Below, in pieces: positions 17,748 to 27,373 of a stretch of 64,000 nucleotides of DNA. The stretch is from positions 62,001 through 126,000 of the forward strand of contig NZ_FOEN01000001.1 of assembly GCF_900110675.1 (NCBI RefSeq), in the 5' to 3' direction. The notes under the pieces were generated by a model. The model was not told the origin of the DNA. It saw only the letters and a list, made by a program, of their open reading frames with translations, and did not search any database. Every line of letters begins with the position of its first letter. The stretch's first letter is position 1. Made by a program: the position numbers and the translations under genes. The DNA is from Ignavigranum ruoffiae (GTDB lineage Bacteria; Bacillota; Bacilli; Lactobacillales; Aerococcaceae).

Positions 17748-17945
17748 ATGATGCTATATCCCTCAATTGACCGACTTATCGAGCAAGAGAATTCGGTATA
17801 TAGTCTCATTATGTTAGCTAGCAAGCGAGCTCGTGAGATGTATGTTGATAAGAATCCACAATTAGAATCCTACCAATCTGTTAAACCGATTGGACAGGCC
17901 TTGGAAGAAGTTCAAGCTGGTTTATTATACGTAAAGAGAGACTGA
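17748..17945 (+). CDS. rpoZ: DNA-directed RNA polymerase subunit omega
   Basis: Small polymerase assembly subunit of 65 residues: MLYPSIDRLIEQENSVYSLIMLASKRAREM is the omega signature that clamps the beta' C-terminus. The frame is open upstream within gmk. Start ATG at 17748 (1 bp after the gmk stop) fits family length and follows AAGGAGG at 17730-17736; ATG 17751 is an alternative. Cotranscribed with gmk. A hairpin with T-rich tail follows, which may attenuate entry into priA. Confidence 0.93.
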   Translation: MMLYPSIDRLIEQENSVYSLIMLASKRAREMYVDKNPQLESYQSVKPIGQALEEVQAGLLYVKRD

Positions 17946-17955
17946 AAATTGTAGA

Positions 17956-17992
17956 CTACTATGTCGGATAATTTATCTGCATGGTAGTTTTC
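17956..17992 (+). terminator. Terminator-like hairpin between rpoZ and priA
   Basis: CTACTATG (17956-17963) pairs with CATGGTAG (17980-17987) with one G.U, followed by TTTTCATTTTATT. It probably gives partial termination ahead of priA. Confidence 0.65.
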
Positions 17993-18016
17993 ATTTTATT
18001 ATTGGAGAGTGAGACA

Positions 18017-20449
18017 ATGTTCGCCCAGTTATGTATTGATATTCCAGCTTCGAAAGTTGACCATTTATATACTTATAAAGTTCCAGAAAAATTTTTGGGT
18101 GTCATCGAAATTGGCATGCGGGTCCAAGTTCCTTTTGGACCGCGTCAATTAATGGGAATTGTTGTTGAATTAGTCGATCAGATTGAGTTAGACTATGCAC
18201 TAAAATCAATTAGCAGACTGCTTGATTATCGAGCTTATCTTAACCAAGAACTCATAGATTTAAGTGCTGTCTTAGCTGAAGATTTGCAAACATTTCGAAT
18301 TGCTGTCCTTAAAGCGATGTTACCTGCCATGTTTAAGGTCAAGTATCAGACTGCTTTTGATATACAAAATAAAGAAGCTATTTATGAATATATGAATACT
18401 CAGCAAATCACTACAGACAAAGATTTAACGGCGTTGATGACGCAAGATGATATGGAATCGATTTTTACGAGTCAACAAATTGCTTATTTTCTTAAACAAT
18501 CTTGGATCGGTCAGAAATATCAAGTGATCGATCAACAAAAAAACTTAAAGCAAACGATTCTTGTACCTAGATTACAAGTTGACCAATATCAGCAGCTTCT
18601 CGATCAACTCCCACAAAGCTATCATAAGCAACGTAGAATTCTGGATTACTTGATCAAACGAACGGATAAGGGGCCTATGATTCAGAGCGAGGTCTATGAT
18701 CAAATTGAGGTCAATCGACAGGATATTCGCAATGCCATTGATAAAGGGTGGCTACTTGAAAGGCAAGAAGAAATCTTTCGCAATCCTTTAGAACAATTGA
18801 AGCTCAATCGCAGCTATCCGTTGCCTTTGAAAAAGCAACAACAACAGGCATTTGATCAAATTGTTCCCTTAATAAAAGGAAAAAAAGCAGAAACGATCTT
18901 ACTCCAAGGGGTAACCGGTTCGGGCAAGACTGAAGTTTATCTACAACTCTTGGATCATGTGATTCAGATGAAAGAGTCAGCCATCTTATTAGTACCAGAA
19001 ATCGCTTTGACACCACAGATGATTCGCCAAGTTCAAAGTCGATTTCAAGAAGGAGTTGCCGTGCTTCATTCAGGGCTATCCGCCGCCGAAAAGTATGATG
19101 AATGGCGGCGGATTGTTGATGGTGAAGTTAACATTGTCGTTGGCGCACGATCATCAATATTTGCACCTTTGAAGCGGCTCGGTTTAATGATTATTGACGA
19201 GGAACATGAAACTACTTATAAACAAGGGGATAATCCCCGTTATCATGCTCGAGACATCGCTTTATGGCGGAGTCAATACCATTCTTGTCCCGTGATTCTG
19301 GGGTCAGCAACGCCTTCACTTGAATCGAGAGCTCGGGCTCAAAAAGGCAACTATCGCTTGGTTGAGATTACTGAACGAGTCAATCAACGGCCCTTACCTC
19401 CGGTTCAGGTTGTTGATATGACCCAGTTAGCCTTGACCGCCCATGCATTAGAAATTTCTCCCTTACTCGAAGAGAAGATTCAAGACCGGCTAAATAAACA
19501 TCAACAAGTGATCTTATTATTAAATCGACGTGGCTACGCTTCTTATCTCTTGTGTCGCCATTGTGGGTATGTTCTCCAATGTCCAAATTGTGATATTTCA
19601 TTAACTTACCACAAGGCTGATCAACAGATGAAATGTCATTATTGTGATTATCAAATGAATGTTCCTGATGCTTGTCCTCAATGCCACAGTAATCAATGGA
19701 CGAGTCAAGGGATGGGAACGCAAAAGATTGTCGAAGTGCTCCAAGAAATCTATCCGCAAGCGAGAATTATCCGTATGGATAATGATACAACCCGTCGAAA
19801 AGGAGCCCACGACCGACTTCTTCAACAATTTCGTCAAAGACAAGCCGATATCCTAGTGGGTACGCAGATGATTGCCAAGGGTTTGGATTTCGCCAATGTC
19901 AGTTTGGTTGGGGTGATTAATGCAGACGCTTCGCTGAATATTCCTGATTTTCGTGCCAGTGAGCGAACTTTTCAATTATTAACTCAAGTCAGTGGTCGTT
20001 CTGGAAGGGGGGAGATCCCCGGCGAAGTCATCATCCAAACTTATAATCCAGACCATTATGTGATTCAGATGGCTCAACAACAGGATTATAATCATTTCTT
20101 CCAATTTGAGATGAAATATCGCCATTTAGGTAATTATCCACCATATTACTACTTAACCCTGGTAAAAGTGACTAGTAGTCATCAAGGTCAAGCTTTGTCA
20201 GCAATCCATCAAATAAAGCAAAACTTGGCTAAGGCCTTTAAACAGTCTCAGCTTCCCGTCATTATTTTGGGACCGAGCCAGGGCCCAATTGCTCGGCTAA
20301 ATAATCAATATCATTATCAAATCATCTTAAAATATAAGGCACAAAAAGATTTCAAAAAGTTGCTCAATCAAACCTTGCCTTTATTGGAAGAAAATTTGCC
20401 TAAAGAAACCTATTTATCGATCGACCATGAACCCCAATATTTTATTTAA
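18017..20449 (+). CDS. priA: Primosomal protein N' (replication restart helicase PriA)
   Basis: 3'-5' DNA helicase that reloads the replisome at collapsed forks. The 810 residues comprise an N-terminal 3'-DNA-binding domain, winged helix, Walker A GVTGSGKT (298-305), motif II DEEH from 394, a cysteine zinc-binding region (about 513-555: CRHCGYVLQCPNC ... CHYCDYQ ... CPQC) within helicase lobe 2, and motif VI LLTQVSGRSGRG. Start ATG at 18017 with GGAGAGTGAG upstream. The in-frame GTG at 17981 lies inside the preceding hairpin and is rejected. Confidence 0.97.
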   Translation: MFAQLCIDIPASKVDHLYTYKVPEKFLGVIEIGMRVQVPFGPRQLMGIVVELVDQIELDYALKSISRLLDYRAYLNQELIDLSAVLAEDLQTFRIAVLKAMLPAMFKVKYQTAFDIQNKEAIYEYMNTQQITTDKDLTALMTQDDMESIFTSQQIAYFLKQSWIGQKYQVIDQQKNLKQTILVPRLQVDQYQQLLDQLPQSYHKQRRILDYLIKRTDKGPMIQSEVYDQIEVNRQDIRNAIDKGWLLERQEEIFRNPLEQLKLNRSYPLPLKKQQQQAFDQIVPLIKGKKAETILLQGVTGSGKTEVYLQLLDHVIQMKESAILLVPEIALTPQMIRQVQSRFQEGVAVLHSGLSAAEKYDEWRRIVDGEVNIVVGARSSIFAPLKRLGLMIIDEEHETTYKQGDNPRYHARDIALWRSQYHSCPVILGSATPSLESRARAQKGNYRLVEITERVNQRPLPPVQVVDMTQLALTAHALEISPLLEEKIQDRLNKHQQVILLLNRRGYASYLLCRHCGYVLQCPNCDISLTYHKADQQMKCHYCDYQMNVPDACPQCHSNQWTSQGMGTQKIVEVLQEIYPQARIIRMDNDTTRRKGAHDRLLQQFRQRQADILVGTQMIAKGLDFANVSLVGVINADASLNIPDFRASERTFQLLTQVSGRSGRGEIPGEVIIQTYNPDHYVIQMAQQQDYNHFFQFEMKYRHLGNYPPYYYLTLVKVTSSHQGQALSAIHQIKQNLAKAFKQSQLPVIILGPSQGPIARLNNQYHYQIILKYKAQKDFKKLLNQTLPLLEENLPKETYLSIDHEPQYFI

Positions 20450-20461
20450 GGAGTGTCTACC

Positions 20462-21430
20462 ATGCGAATTATTTTTATGGGTACCCCTGATTTTGCAGCC
20501 GAAATCTTTGATGGCCTATTGACCACGGATCATGAAATTTTAGCTGTAGTTACTCAACCGGATCGACCTAAAGGTCGGAAAAGGATATTAACCCCTTCAC
20601 CCGTCAAAGTCCTCGCTCAAAAGTATCATTTACCTGTCTTTCAACCAGAAAACATAAAAGGATCTAGTGAAGCTGAGGAACTGACCGCGATGGCGGCTGA
20701 TTTAATTATTACTGCTGCCTATGGGCAATTTGTGCCAAATTCATTACTAGCTTCAGTTAAGTATTATGCTATTAATGTGCATGCCTCTTTATTGCCTAAA
20801 TATCGCGGAGGAGCTCCAATTCATTACGCGATTTGGCAAGGAGAAGAGGAGACCGGAATATCCATTATTGAAATGGTCTCACAAATGGATGCGGGAGATA
20901 TCTTCTATCAACAGGCGATTCCAATTTTGCCAAGTGATGATGTTGGACAACAATTCGCTAAATTGGCGAAATTAGGTCGACAGGCTTTAATAGACTTTTT
21001 GCCGAAGTTAGCTTCAGGTGATTTTGAACGACAGCCACAAAATCCAGAACAAGTCAGCTTTGCGCCGATTATTGGCAAAGAAGCTGAACAAATCAACTGG
21101 TTCCAGAGTAGCCAGGAGATTGACCAACATATCCGTGCTTTTAGACCTTTTCCTTCTACCTATACTCTTTTAAAGGGTCAGCGGATTAAGATTTGGGCGG
21201 GACGGCCGGTAAATTATGCAAACAAATATCAAGCAAGCCCAGGTCAAATAGTAGCCAGTACGGACGATCAATTAATTGTTGCTTGCGGACAGTATACCTT
21301 TTTTGCCATTGAAGAATGGCAAGAAAATGGCCGTAAGCGGGTACAGATTAAAGATTACCTTAACGGCAATCCTGCCGATGACTTGATTGGACAGACTTTT
21401 AGTTCACCCAAGGAAGGGGCGAGCTCGTGA
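20462..21430 (+). CDS. fmt: Methionyl-tRNA formyltransferase
   Basis: Formylates initiator Met-tRNA using 10-formyl-THF. The 322 residues begin MRIIFMGTPDFAAEIFDGL, contain the catalytic NVHASLLPKYRGGAPI segment with Asn and His, and the later DAGDIFYQ element, then the C-terminal tRNA-binding domain. ATG at 20462 with AAGGAG 8 nt upstream is preferred over the GTG at 20453 that overlaps the ribosome-binding site. Overlaps rsmB by 4 bp. Confidence 0.97.
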   Translation: MRIIFMGTPDFAAEIFDGLLTTDHEILAVVTQPDRPKGRKRILTPSPVKVLAQKYHLPVFQPENIKGSSEAEELTAMAADLIITAAYGQFVPNSLLASVKYYAINVHASLLPKYRGGAPIHYAIWQGEEETGISIIEMVSQMDAGDIFYQQAIPILPSDDVGQQFAKLAKLGRQALIDFLPKLASGDFERQPQNPEQVSFAPIIGKEAEQINWFQSSQEIDQHIRAFRPFPSTYTLLKGQRIKIWAGRPVNYANKYQASPGQIVASTDDQLIVACGQYTFFAIEEWQENGRKRVQIKDYLNGNPADDLIGQTFSSPKEGASS

Positions 21431-22782
21431 AGATAAAAAAATCAAGTCAAAAACTGTTTAAGAATAATCCGCGCTTTCAAGCTGTTCTGCTACTTGAGAA
21501 AATTTTAATTCAGGGTGGCTATTCCAATGTTCTGTTAAATAAGCAACTGGGTCAAAATTATCTTACAGGGCCCGATAAAACCTTACTGGTTCAATTAGTA
21601 TATGGTGTGATACAACATTGGCGGACGCTAGAATACTATCTTTCTCCTTATTTGAAAGATAGAAAGCTTGATGACTGGGTTCGTTTACTGTTAGATGTAT
21701 CCGTCTTTCAATTAGAATATCTTAATCGGATTCCCACCCATGCTGTAGTTAATGAAGCGGTCAAGATTGCTAAGATTCAAGGACATCAGGGATTAGCTAA
21801 TTTTGTCAACGGTGTCTTAAGAAATTATTTGAGAAAAGGCAAGGCAAGGCTAGAAGTTTTAGATCCAGCGCAAAGATTATCGATCCAATATAGTATGGAT
21901 CCTTCGATTATCGAAGTTTTGGCCGATTTACTGAATCTGACTGAGTTAGAGAATTTCTTAGCATCATTGTTGGGCCAACCGGCCTTATCCCTACGTATTA
22001 ATCCCAAGAAGGCGACTCGTCAGCAAATCATGGATGATTTAGCTGAAGAAGGCATTCAAACCCAAGTAAGTTCCTTATCGCCTTATGGAATTAAGGTCTT
22101 GAGCGGGGATATTTTCCGTAGTCATGCCTTTGACCAGGGGTTAGTCACTGTACAAGATGAATCTTCCATGCTGGTTGCTCCACTAGGTCAATTGACCGGT
22201 CAAGAAATTGTCTTAGATCCGTGTAGCGCTCCTGGTGGCAAAGCGACCCATATTGCGAGTTTGCTAGATACGGGTCATCTGACTGCCTTGGATATTTCTG
22301 CTCACAAATTAGACTTGGTCGAACAACATGCTGTCCGTCTTGGCTTGAAGTCGTTAATCGATTGTCAAGTAGCTGATGGACGAAAATTTTATCCACCTGA
22401 GGGTTTGATGTATGATAGAATGTATCTAGATGCACCCTGTTCTGGCTTGGGCTTGATGCGCAGAAAACCTGAAATAAAATATCATCAAATTGACGATATT
22501 GTCTCAGAATTAAGTCGAATTCAAGCCGAATTAATCGATCATTTAGCACAATTTTTAAAACCGGGTGGAATCTTTATATATAGCACATGCACGTTAACCC
22601 GAGCTGAGAATGAACGAATCATTGAAGAATTTCTAGCCAAGCATGATGAATTTGAAATCATGCCGATTGATCCAGATGAAGTTCCTTTAGATAATTTGAT
22701 TACAGCTGAAGGCTTTGTCCGTATCTGGCCTCATATCAGTGCGACAGATGGCTTCTTTATAGCTCGGTTAACAAAAAATTGA
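21427..22782 (+). CDS. rsmB: 16S rRNA (cytosine(967)-C(5))-methyltransferase
   Basis: m5C methyltransferase of 16S rRNA. The 451 residues have an N-terminal NusB-like RNA-binding domain (FQAVLLLEKILIQGGYSNVLLN) and a C-terminal Rossmann domain with the SAM motif LDPCSAPGGKATHIA, and the two catalytic cysteines C338 (DAPCSGLG) and C388 (STCTLT). GTG start overlapping the fmt stop codon; AAGGGGCGAG upstream serves as ribosome-binding site. Also called sun. Confidence 0.96.
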   Translation: MKIKKSSQKLFKNNPRFQAVLLLEKILIQGGYSNVLLNKQLGQNYLTGPDKTLLVQLVYGVIQHWRTLEYYLSPYLKDRKLDDWVRLLLDVSVFQLEYLNRIPTHAVVNEAVKIAKIQGHQGLANFVNGVLRNYLRKGKARLEVLDPAQRLSIQYSMDPSIIEVLADLLNLTELENFLASLLGQPALSLRINPKKATRQQIMDDLAEEGIQTQVSSLSPYGIKVLSGDIFRSHAFDQGLVTVQDESSMLVAPLGQLTGQEIVLDPCSAPGGKATHIASLLDTGHLTALDISAHKLDLVEQHAVRLGLKSLIDCQVADGRKFYPPEGLMYDRMYLDAPCSGLGLMRRKPEIKYHQIDDIVSELSRIQAELIDHLAQFLKPGGIFIYSTCTLTRAENERIIEEFLAKHDEFEIMPIDPDEVPLDNLITAEGFVRIWPHISATDGFFIARLTKN

Positions 22783-22806
22783 TTAAGGAACCATAGAGGT
22801 GAAGGA

Positions 22807-23574
22807 ATGAAGATTTCCATAAAATCTAATATTGGGAAGCGACGAGTTTCCAACCAAGATTATGCAGATTATTTTGTCAATGACTATCAACAGGTTTTGT
22901 TGGTCCTTTGTGATGGCGTTGGTGGCAACCAAGCAGGAGATGTGGCTAGTCGGATGACCACTGAATTTATCGGAGAGCAGTTTACATCTGGTCAAAACTT
23001 GTCTTTGGAAGAAGTGGAAAACTGGTTAGGTAAAGTCATTACTCAGGCTAATCTCCATATTTATCAAGCATCGATGGAATCCGCTAAGTTAGAAGGGATG
23101 AGTACCACCTTAGTCTTAGTCTTGATCATTGAAGATCAGCTTTTTATTGCCCATGTAGGTGATTCTAGAGCATATATTTATCGACGAGATGAACTTAAAC
23201 AAATGACTGAAGACCATTCTTTAGTCAATGAATTAATTCGCTCAGGTGAGATTACTGCTGAAGAAGGGCAATATCACCCGATCCGTAATGTAGTGACTCA
23301 ATCGATTGGGGGTACAGATACCGTTGCTTATGAAATTAGTCAATTAGCCATTGTCCAAGTTGAGACACTGCTAATCTGTTCAGATGGATTGACCAATATG
23401 GTTAGTTTTGAGCAATTAAAGGATAATTTTGACCGTCCACAAGCATCTTTGGATCAACTGGCCCAAGATTTGATTGATCAAGCCAACCAAGCGGGTGGTT
23501 TAGATAATATTACAGTGATTTTAGTGCGCGAATTGGAGCAAAAGCGCCTCGAGGAGGTGCCAAATCATGATTGA
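22807..23574 (+). CDS. stp: PP2C-type serine/threonine phosphatase Stp
   Basis: Reverses phosphorylation by the adjacent kinase. The 255 residues show all PP2C motifs: RRVSNQDY, CDGVGGNQAGDVAS (metal-binding Asp), GMSTTLV, HVGDSRAYI, MTEDHSLV, SDGLTNMV and GGLDNITVI. Cytoplasmic with no membrane segment. Ribosome-binding site GAGGTGAAGGA. Overlaps prkC by 8 bp, giving coupled synthesis of phosphatase and kinase. Confidence 0.97.
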   Translation: MKISIKSNIGKRRVSNQDYADYFVNDYQQVLLVLCDGVGGNQAGDVASRMTTEFIGEQFTSGQNLSLEEVENWLGKVITQANLHIYQASMESAKLEGMSTTLVLVLIIEDQLFIAHVGDSRAYIYRRDELKQMTEDHSLVNELIRSGEITAEEGQYHPIRNVVTQSIGGTDTVAYEISQLAIVQVETLLICSDGLTNMVSFEQLKDNFDRPQASLDQLAQDLIDQANQAGGLDNITVILVRELEQKRLEEVPNHD

Positions 23575-25558
23575 AATTGGCGATAAATTGTCAGGACGTT
23601 ATACCATTACCCAGTCTATCGGGCAGGGTGGAATGGCTAATGTCTATTTAGCTCGCGATTTAATTCTAGATCGCGATGTGGCTGTTAAAGTCTTGCGTTA
23701 TGACTTTCAAGATAATTGCGAGGCGATTCAACGCTTCCAACGTGAGGCGATGGCAGCCAGTCAATTACTTCATCACAATATTGTTGAAGTCTATGATGTT
23801 GATCAAGAAGATGGTCAACAATACATTGTGATGGAATATGTCAAAGGAACCGATTTAAAGAAATTTATAAAGAATAATGCCCCTATCTCGCTAGAATTAG
23901 TGGTTTCAATTATGAGTCAGATTCTTTCAGCCATTGAGTTGGCTCATAAACATGGAATCATTCACCGAGATATTAAACCACAGAATATTCTGATTACTGA
24001 GGACAACCAGGTAAAAATTACCGATTTTGGGATTGCTATTGCCTTGACCGATACATCCATTACTCAAACCAATACCCTTTTGGGCTCTGTCCATTATTTA
24101 TCACCCGAGCAAGCACGGGGCGGTAATGCTACTATGAAATCGGATATTTATGCCCTTGGTGTTGTCTTATATGAGCTTATTACAGGTTCCGTGCCCTTTG
24201 ACGGTGAATCCGCTGTCTCAATTGCTTTGAAACACTTTCAAGAGGAATTTCCGCGGATTAAAAGTCGCTTGGATTATGTACCCCAAAGTCTGGAAAATGT
24301 AGTTTTAAAAGCTACAGCTAAAGAAGCCCCGAACCGTTATGAATCAGTTAGTGGTATGTTGGCAGATTTAAGCACCAGCTTGTCGACCAGTCGCATGTTT
24401 GAAGAACCTTTTCAAGCCCGTGAACTGTTAGAACAAACTCGAGTAGTAGCGCCCCTCAAACCAAGTGAAGCTGAGAAGGTGTTGGCGGAAGTAAGTGCGG
24501 AAGTCGAACCTCTCGACGAAAGTAGCTATCAAACTTTTGATACTGTACCACCTATTTCCAAACCCCATCGTAAACGTCATTTCTTACGTGCTGTATTGGT
24601 CGCGATCATTCTCATCGCTTTAGCGGTCGGCGCTTACTTTATCTATGATCAAACTGTTCGTTATGTCTCTGTGCCAGATGTTTCTGGATTGTCATTGAGC
24701 GAAGCGAACAAAGCCTTAGCTGAAAAAAATCTTAAAGCAGGGCAAGAAAAAAAGACTTGGGATGATAGTTTGCCGGTGGGTACCGTGATTAAAAGTCAAC
24801 CTGAATCAGGCGAACGTGTCGAGAAAAATCAAACCGTTGACTTAATTGTTAGCAGTGGTAAGCAACAGGTAGAACTTGGCAATTATGTTGGACAACAATA
24901 TGAACCGATTCGACGTATGTTAACGGAATCGGATTTCATTGTTGACCGCCGAGATTGGGCGACTAGTAATCCGGATGAAGCGGGTATGATTCTTGAACAA
25001 AGTATTGCACCAGGGACTCATGTCATTCCAAGTGAGAACCCGATAACAATGTTTGTGGGCAATTATTCAGAATCCACCACCATGCAAGACTTTGAAAATC
25101 CTAGCCTATCTTTAGATATGGTTTATCGATTCGCTGAAGGTTATGGTTTAAATGTTGAAGAAGTTTATGAATATAATGACTATTTACCGAAAGACCAAGT
25201 CATCAGTCAATCACCTGCTAGTGGGACTCCTTTAGCGCCGGGAGATACGATTCAGGTAGTGGTGTCCCAAGGACCTGAGCAAGAAGAAGTCGTCACAACA
25301 AGTCTAGAAGTGTTTCTTGAGTATATACCAACTTATGCCGAGAATGATAAAAATAAAGAAAAACCGCTAGCAAACAAAATTCAAGTCTATATTGGCGATA
25401 ATAATAACGATATTACAACGGTCGCTCGTGAGTTTGAAATCACTGAATCACAAACCATTAAGATTACTCTCTATATTCCATCCAATGGAACAGGACAGTA
25501 TCGCGTTTTAAGAGATGGTGAAGTCGTAGAAGAGAGTAATGAGGTTTACCCTCAATAA
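23567..25558 (+). CDS. prkC: PASTA-domain serine/threonine protein kinase PrkC/Stk
   Basis: Membrane kinase that senses muropeptides or lipid II and regulates cell wall and division. Of 663 residues, 1-270 are a kinase domain (GQGGMANVY loop, catalytic HRD 133-135, TDFGIA, activation loop rich in Thr ending SPEQARG). A single membrane span lies at about 338-361. Three PASTA repeats follow (about 366-430, 431-497, 502-570). The last ~90 residues (after SQGPEQEE) form an additional extracellular beta-rich domain beyond the PASTA array. ATG follows an AGGAGGTG ribosome-binding site within stp. Terminator downstream at 25656. Confidence 0.97.
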   Translation: MIEIGDKLSGRYTITQSIGQGGMANVYLARDLILDRDVAVKVLRYDFQDNCEAIQRFQREAMAASQLLHHNIVEVYDVDQEDGQQYIVMEYVKGTDLKKFIKNNAPISLELVVSIMSQILSAIELAHKHGIIHRDIKPQNILITEDNQVKITDFGIAIALTDTSITQTNTLLGSVHYLSPEQARGGNATMKSDIYALGVVLYELITGSVPFDGESAVSIALKHFQEEFPRIKSRLDYVPQSLENVVLKATAKEAPNRYESVSGMLADLSTSLSTSRMFEEPFQARELLEQTRVVAPLKPSEAEKVLAEVSAEVEPLDESSYQTFDTVPPISKPHRKRHFLRAVLVAIILIALAVGAYFIYDQTVRYVSVPDVSGLSLSEANKALAEKNLKAGQEKKTWDDSLPVGTVIKSQPESGERVEKNQTVDLIVSSGKQQVELGNYVGQQYEPIRRMLTESDFIVDRRDWATSNPDEAGMILEQSIAPGTHVIPSENPITMFVGNYSESTTMQDFENPSLSLDMVYRFAEGYGLNVEEVYEYNDYLPKDQVISQSPASGTPLAPGDTIQVVVSQGPEQEEVVTTSLEVFLEYIPTYAENDKNKEKPLANKIQVYIGDNNNDITTVAREFEITESQTIKITLYIPSNGTGQYRVLRDGEVVEESNEVYPQ

Positions 25559-25655
25559 GTCGTTGATGTCTTGAGGTAAATAAATAGATGTCAGCCACTT
25601 AAAATATTTCTAGATATTTAAGTTAAATAGTGTGAACAATTTTGTGTTCTAGGAG

Positions 25656-25706
25656 ATTAGCCCTTGGTTCAGTAATGATGCTGGACCAAGGGCTTAATAG
25701 TTTTTC
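25656..25706 (+). terminator. Terminator after prkC
   Basis: AGCCCTTGGTTCAG (25659-25672) pairs with CTGGACCAAGGGCT (25681-25694) with a single G.U, followed by TAATAGTTTTTC. Confidence 0.87.
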
Positions 25707-25727
25707 TGATAATCTATCTAAGAATTA

Positions 25728-25736
25728 TGTTATAAT
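25728..25736 (+). promoter_or_regulatory. rsgA-rpe-thiN promoter (extended -10)
   Basis: TGTTATAAT, identical to the extended -10 of the ntp operon; weak -35. It lies downstream of the prkC terminator. Confidence 0.6.
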
Positions 25737-25768
25737 TATCTGTGAAAACGGACCGAGGAGGGAGTTTA

Positions 25769-26707
25769 ATGCCGAATCAAGCCATAGAACAAGTGAATAT
25801 TCAAGAACATATGGGCGTCATTTATCAATCTTTAAGTGGTTTTTATTATGTGTGGGCTGATGGTCGCGAATTTGTGACTAAGGCTAAGGGAGTTTTTCGT
25901 CATCAGAATGTAAAACCCATTGTCGGTGATCGTGTTGTCATTGAAGAAAACCTTGACGATCCTGAGTCAGAAAGTCGCTTAATCCATATCCTACCACGAA
26001 CAAATAGTCTCGTCCGTCCACCGGTGGCTAATGTTGACTATGTGATTTTAGTGATGGCTCTAGTTGAGCCAGATTTTAGTTTTACTCTGTTAGATCAATA
26101 TTTGGTAAATCTTGAATGGCAAGAAATTAAGGTAAATATCCTCTTAACAAAATATGATTTACTTGTCGATAAATTAGGTCAAGAACAAGCTCAAGCATAT
26201 GTTAATCAAATTAAGACCATTTATGAAGCGTTAGGCTACAAAGTCTGGATTAAGAGCAAAGAGCAAAGCTTCGTTGAACAATTTAAAGAAAGTCTGCAAA
26301 AAGGGATTTATGTGGTAATGGGTCAGTCTGGGGCTGGTAAGTCAACCTTTCTAAACCAGCTCCTGCCTGACGTGAACATCTCGACAGCTGAAATCAGTTC
26401 TGCGCTGAATCGGGGACGACATACAACCCGTAAGGTGACCCTTTATCCGGTTGAACAGGCCTTTTTAGCCGATACGCCAGGTTTTTCGGCGATGGACTTA
26501 CCTTTAATGGGAGCGGCTGACTTGCGATTAACCTTCCCTGAGATAAGATCGTTTGGTCAAGAGTGTCGCTTTAGATCATGTGTCCATGATCAGGAACCAG
26601 GCTGTCGGGTTAAAGAGGCGGTTGCCGCTGAAGAAATTGCCGCCAGTCGTTATCAATCCTACTTGATTTTACTGAAACGCATCCGTGATAATCAAGTCAA
26701 TTATTGA
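25769..26707 (+). CDS. rsgA: Ribosome small-subunit-dependent GTPase RsgA
   Basis: Late 30S assembly GTPase. The 312 residues have an OB-fold N-terminus, a circularly permuted GTPase domain in which G4 (LLTKYDLL) precedes G1 (GQSGAGKST, from 185) and G3 (DTPGF), and a C-terminal zinc site ECRFRSCVHDQEPGC (C-x4-C-x-H-x5-C). ATG at 25769 with GAGGAGGGAG just upstream; the in-frame ATG at 25742 overlaps the promoter. Confidence 0.97.
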   Translation: MPNQAIEQVNIQEHMGVIYQSLSGFYYVWADGREFVTKAKGVFRHQNVKPIVGDRVVIEENLDDPESESRLIHILPRTNSLVRPPVANVDYVILVMALVEPDFSFTLLDQYLVNLEWQEIKVNILLTKYDLLVDKLGQEQAQAYVNQIKTIYEALGYKVWIKSKEQSFVEQFKESLQKGIYVVMGQSGAGKSTFLNQLLPDVNISTAEISSALNRGRHTTRKVTLYPVEQAFLADTPGFSAMDLPLMGAADLRLTFPEIRSFGQECRFRSCVHDQEPGCRVKEAVAAEEIAASRYQSYLILLKRIRDNQVNY

Positions 26708-26726
26708 ATACTAGAAAGGTGATTCA

Positions 26727-27368
26727 ATGAAAATAGCTCCCTCTATTTTAAGTGCAGATTTTGCTCATTTAGTTCAAGATGTTTCGGCCATGGTCGAAAC
26801 TGGTGCTGACTATCTCCATATTGACATTATGGATGGTCAATTTGTGCCGAATATTTCTTTTGGACCGATGATTATTTCAACCTTGAGGCCTTATTTTGAT
26901 TTGACCTTCGATATTCATCTAATGATCGCCCATCCTGAACAATATATTGAAGCGGTGGCTCAAGCAGGTGCCGATATCATTTCGGTTCATGTCGAAGCCA
27001 GTCGACACATCCATCGTTTAATTCAAAAGATTAAAGATTTAGGCGTTCAGGCTGGGATTGTGATCAATCCTGGAACACCGGTAAATCAAATTGAGCCAGT
27101 CTTGGCTATGGTTGACTTAGTTCTTGTGATGTCAGTAAATCCTGGTTTTGGGGGTCAGCAGTTTATTAAAGCCAGTCTCGATAAAATTGCCACATTGAAA
27201 GAATTACGTCAACAACATGATTATCACTACGAGATAGAAGTGGATGGTGGAATCAATCGTGAAACAATCCAAGCGGTTCGTCAGGCTGGTGCAGATGTGG
27301 CTGTGGCTGGTTCCTACTTATTTAAAGCTGCCTCCTATGCGCAAGCCATGGCAAGTTTGAAGGAGTGA
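26727..27368 (+). CDS. rpe: Ribulose-phosphate 3-epimerase
   Basis: Interconverts D-ribulose 5-phosphate and D-xylulose 5-phosphate in the pentose phosphate pathway. The 213-residue TIM barrel starts MKIAPSILSADFAHL, with metal/catalytic motifs HIDIMDG, FDIHLMI, and EVDGGI, and phosphate-binding VAGSYLFK. Ribosome-binding site AAAGGTGA. In an operon with rsgA and thiN. Confidence 0.98.
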   Translation: MKIAPSILSADFAHLVQDVSAMVETGADYLHIDIMDGQFVPNISFGPMIISTLRPYFDLTFDIHLMIAHPEQYIEAVAQAGADIISVHVEASRHIHRLIQKIKDLGVQAGIVINPGTPVNQIEPVLAMVDLVLVMSVNPGFGGQQFIKASLDKIATLKELRQQHDYHYEIEVDGGINRETIQAVRQAGADVAVAGSYLFKAASYAQAMASLKE

Positions 27369-27373
27369 TATTG

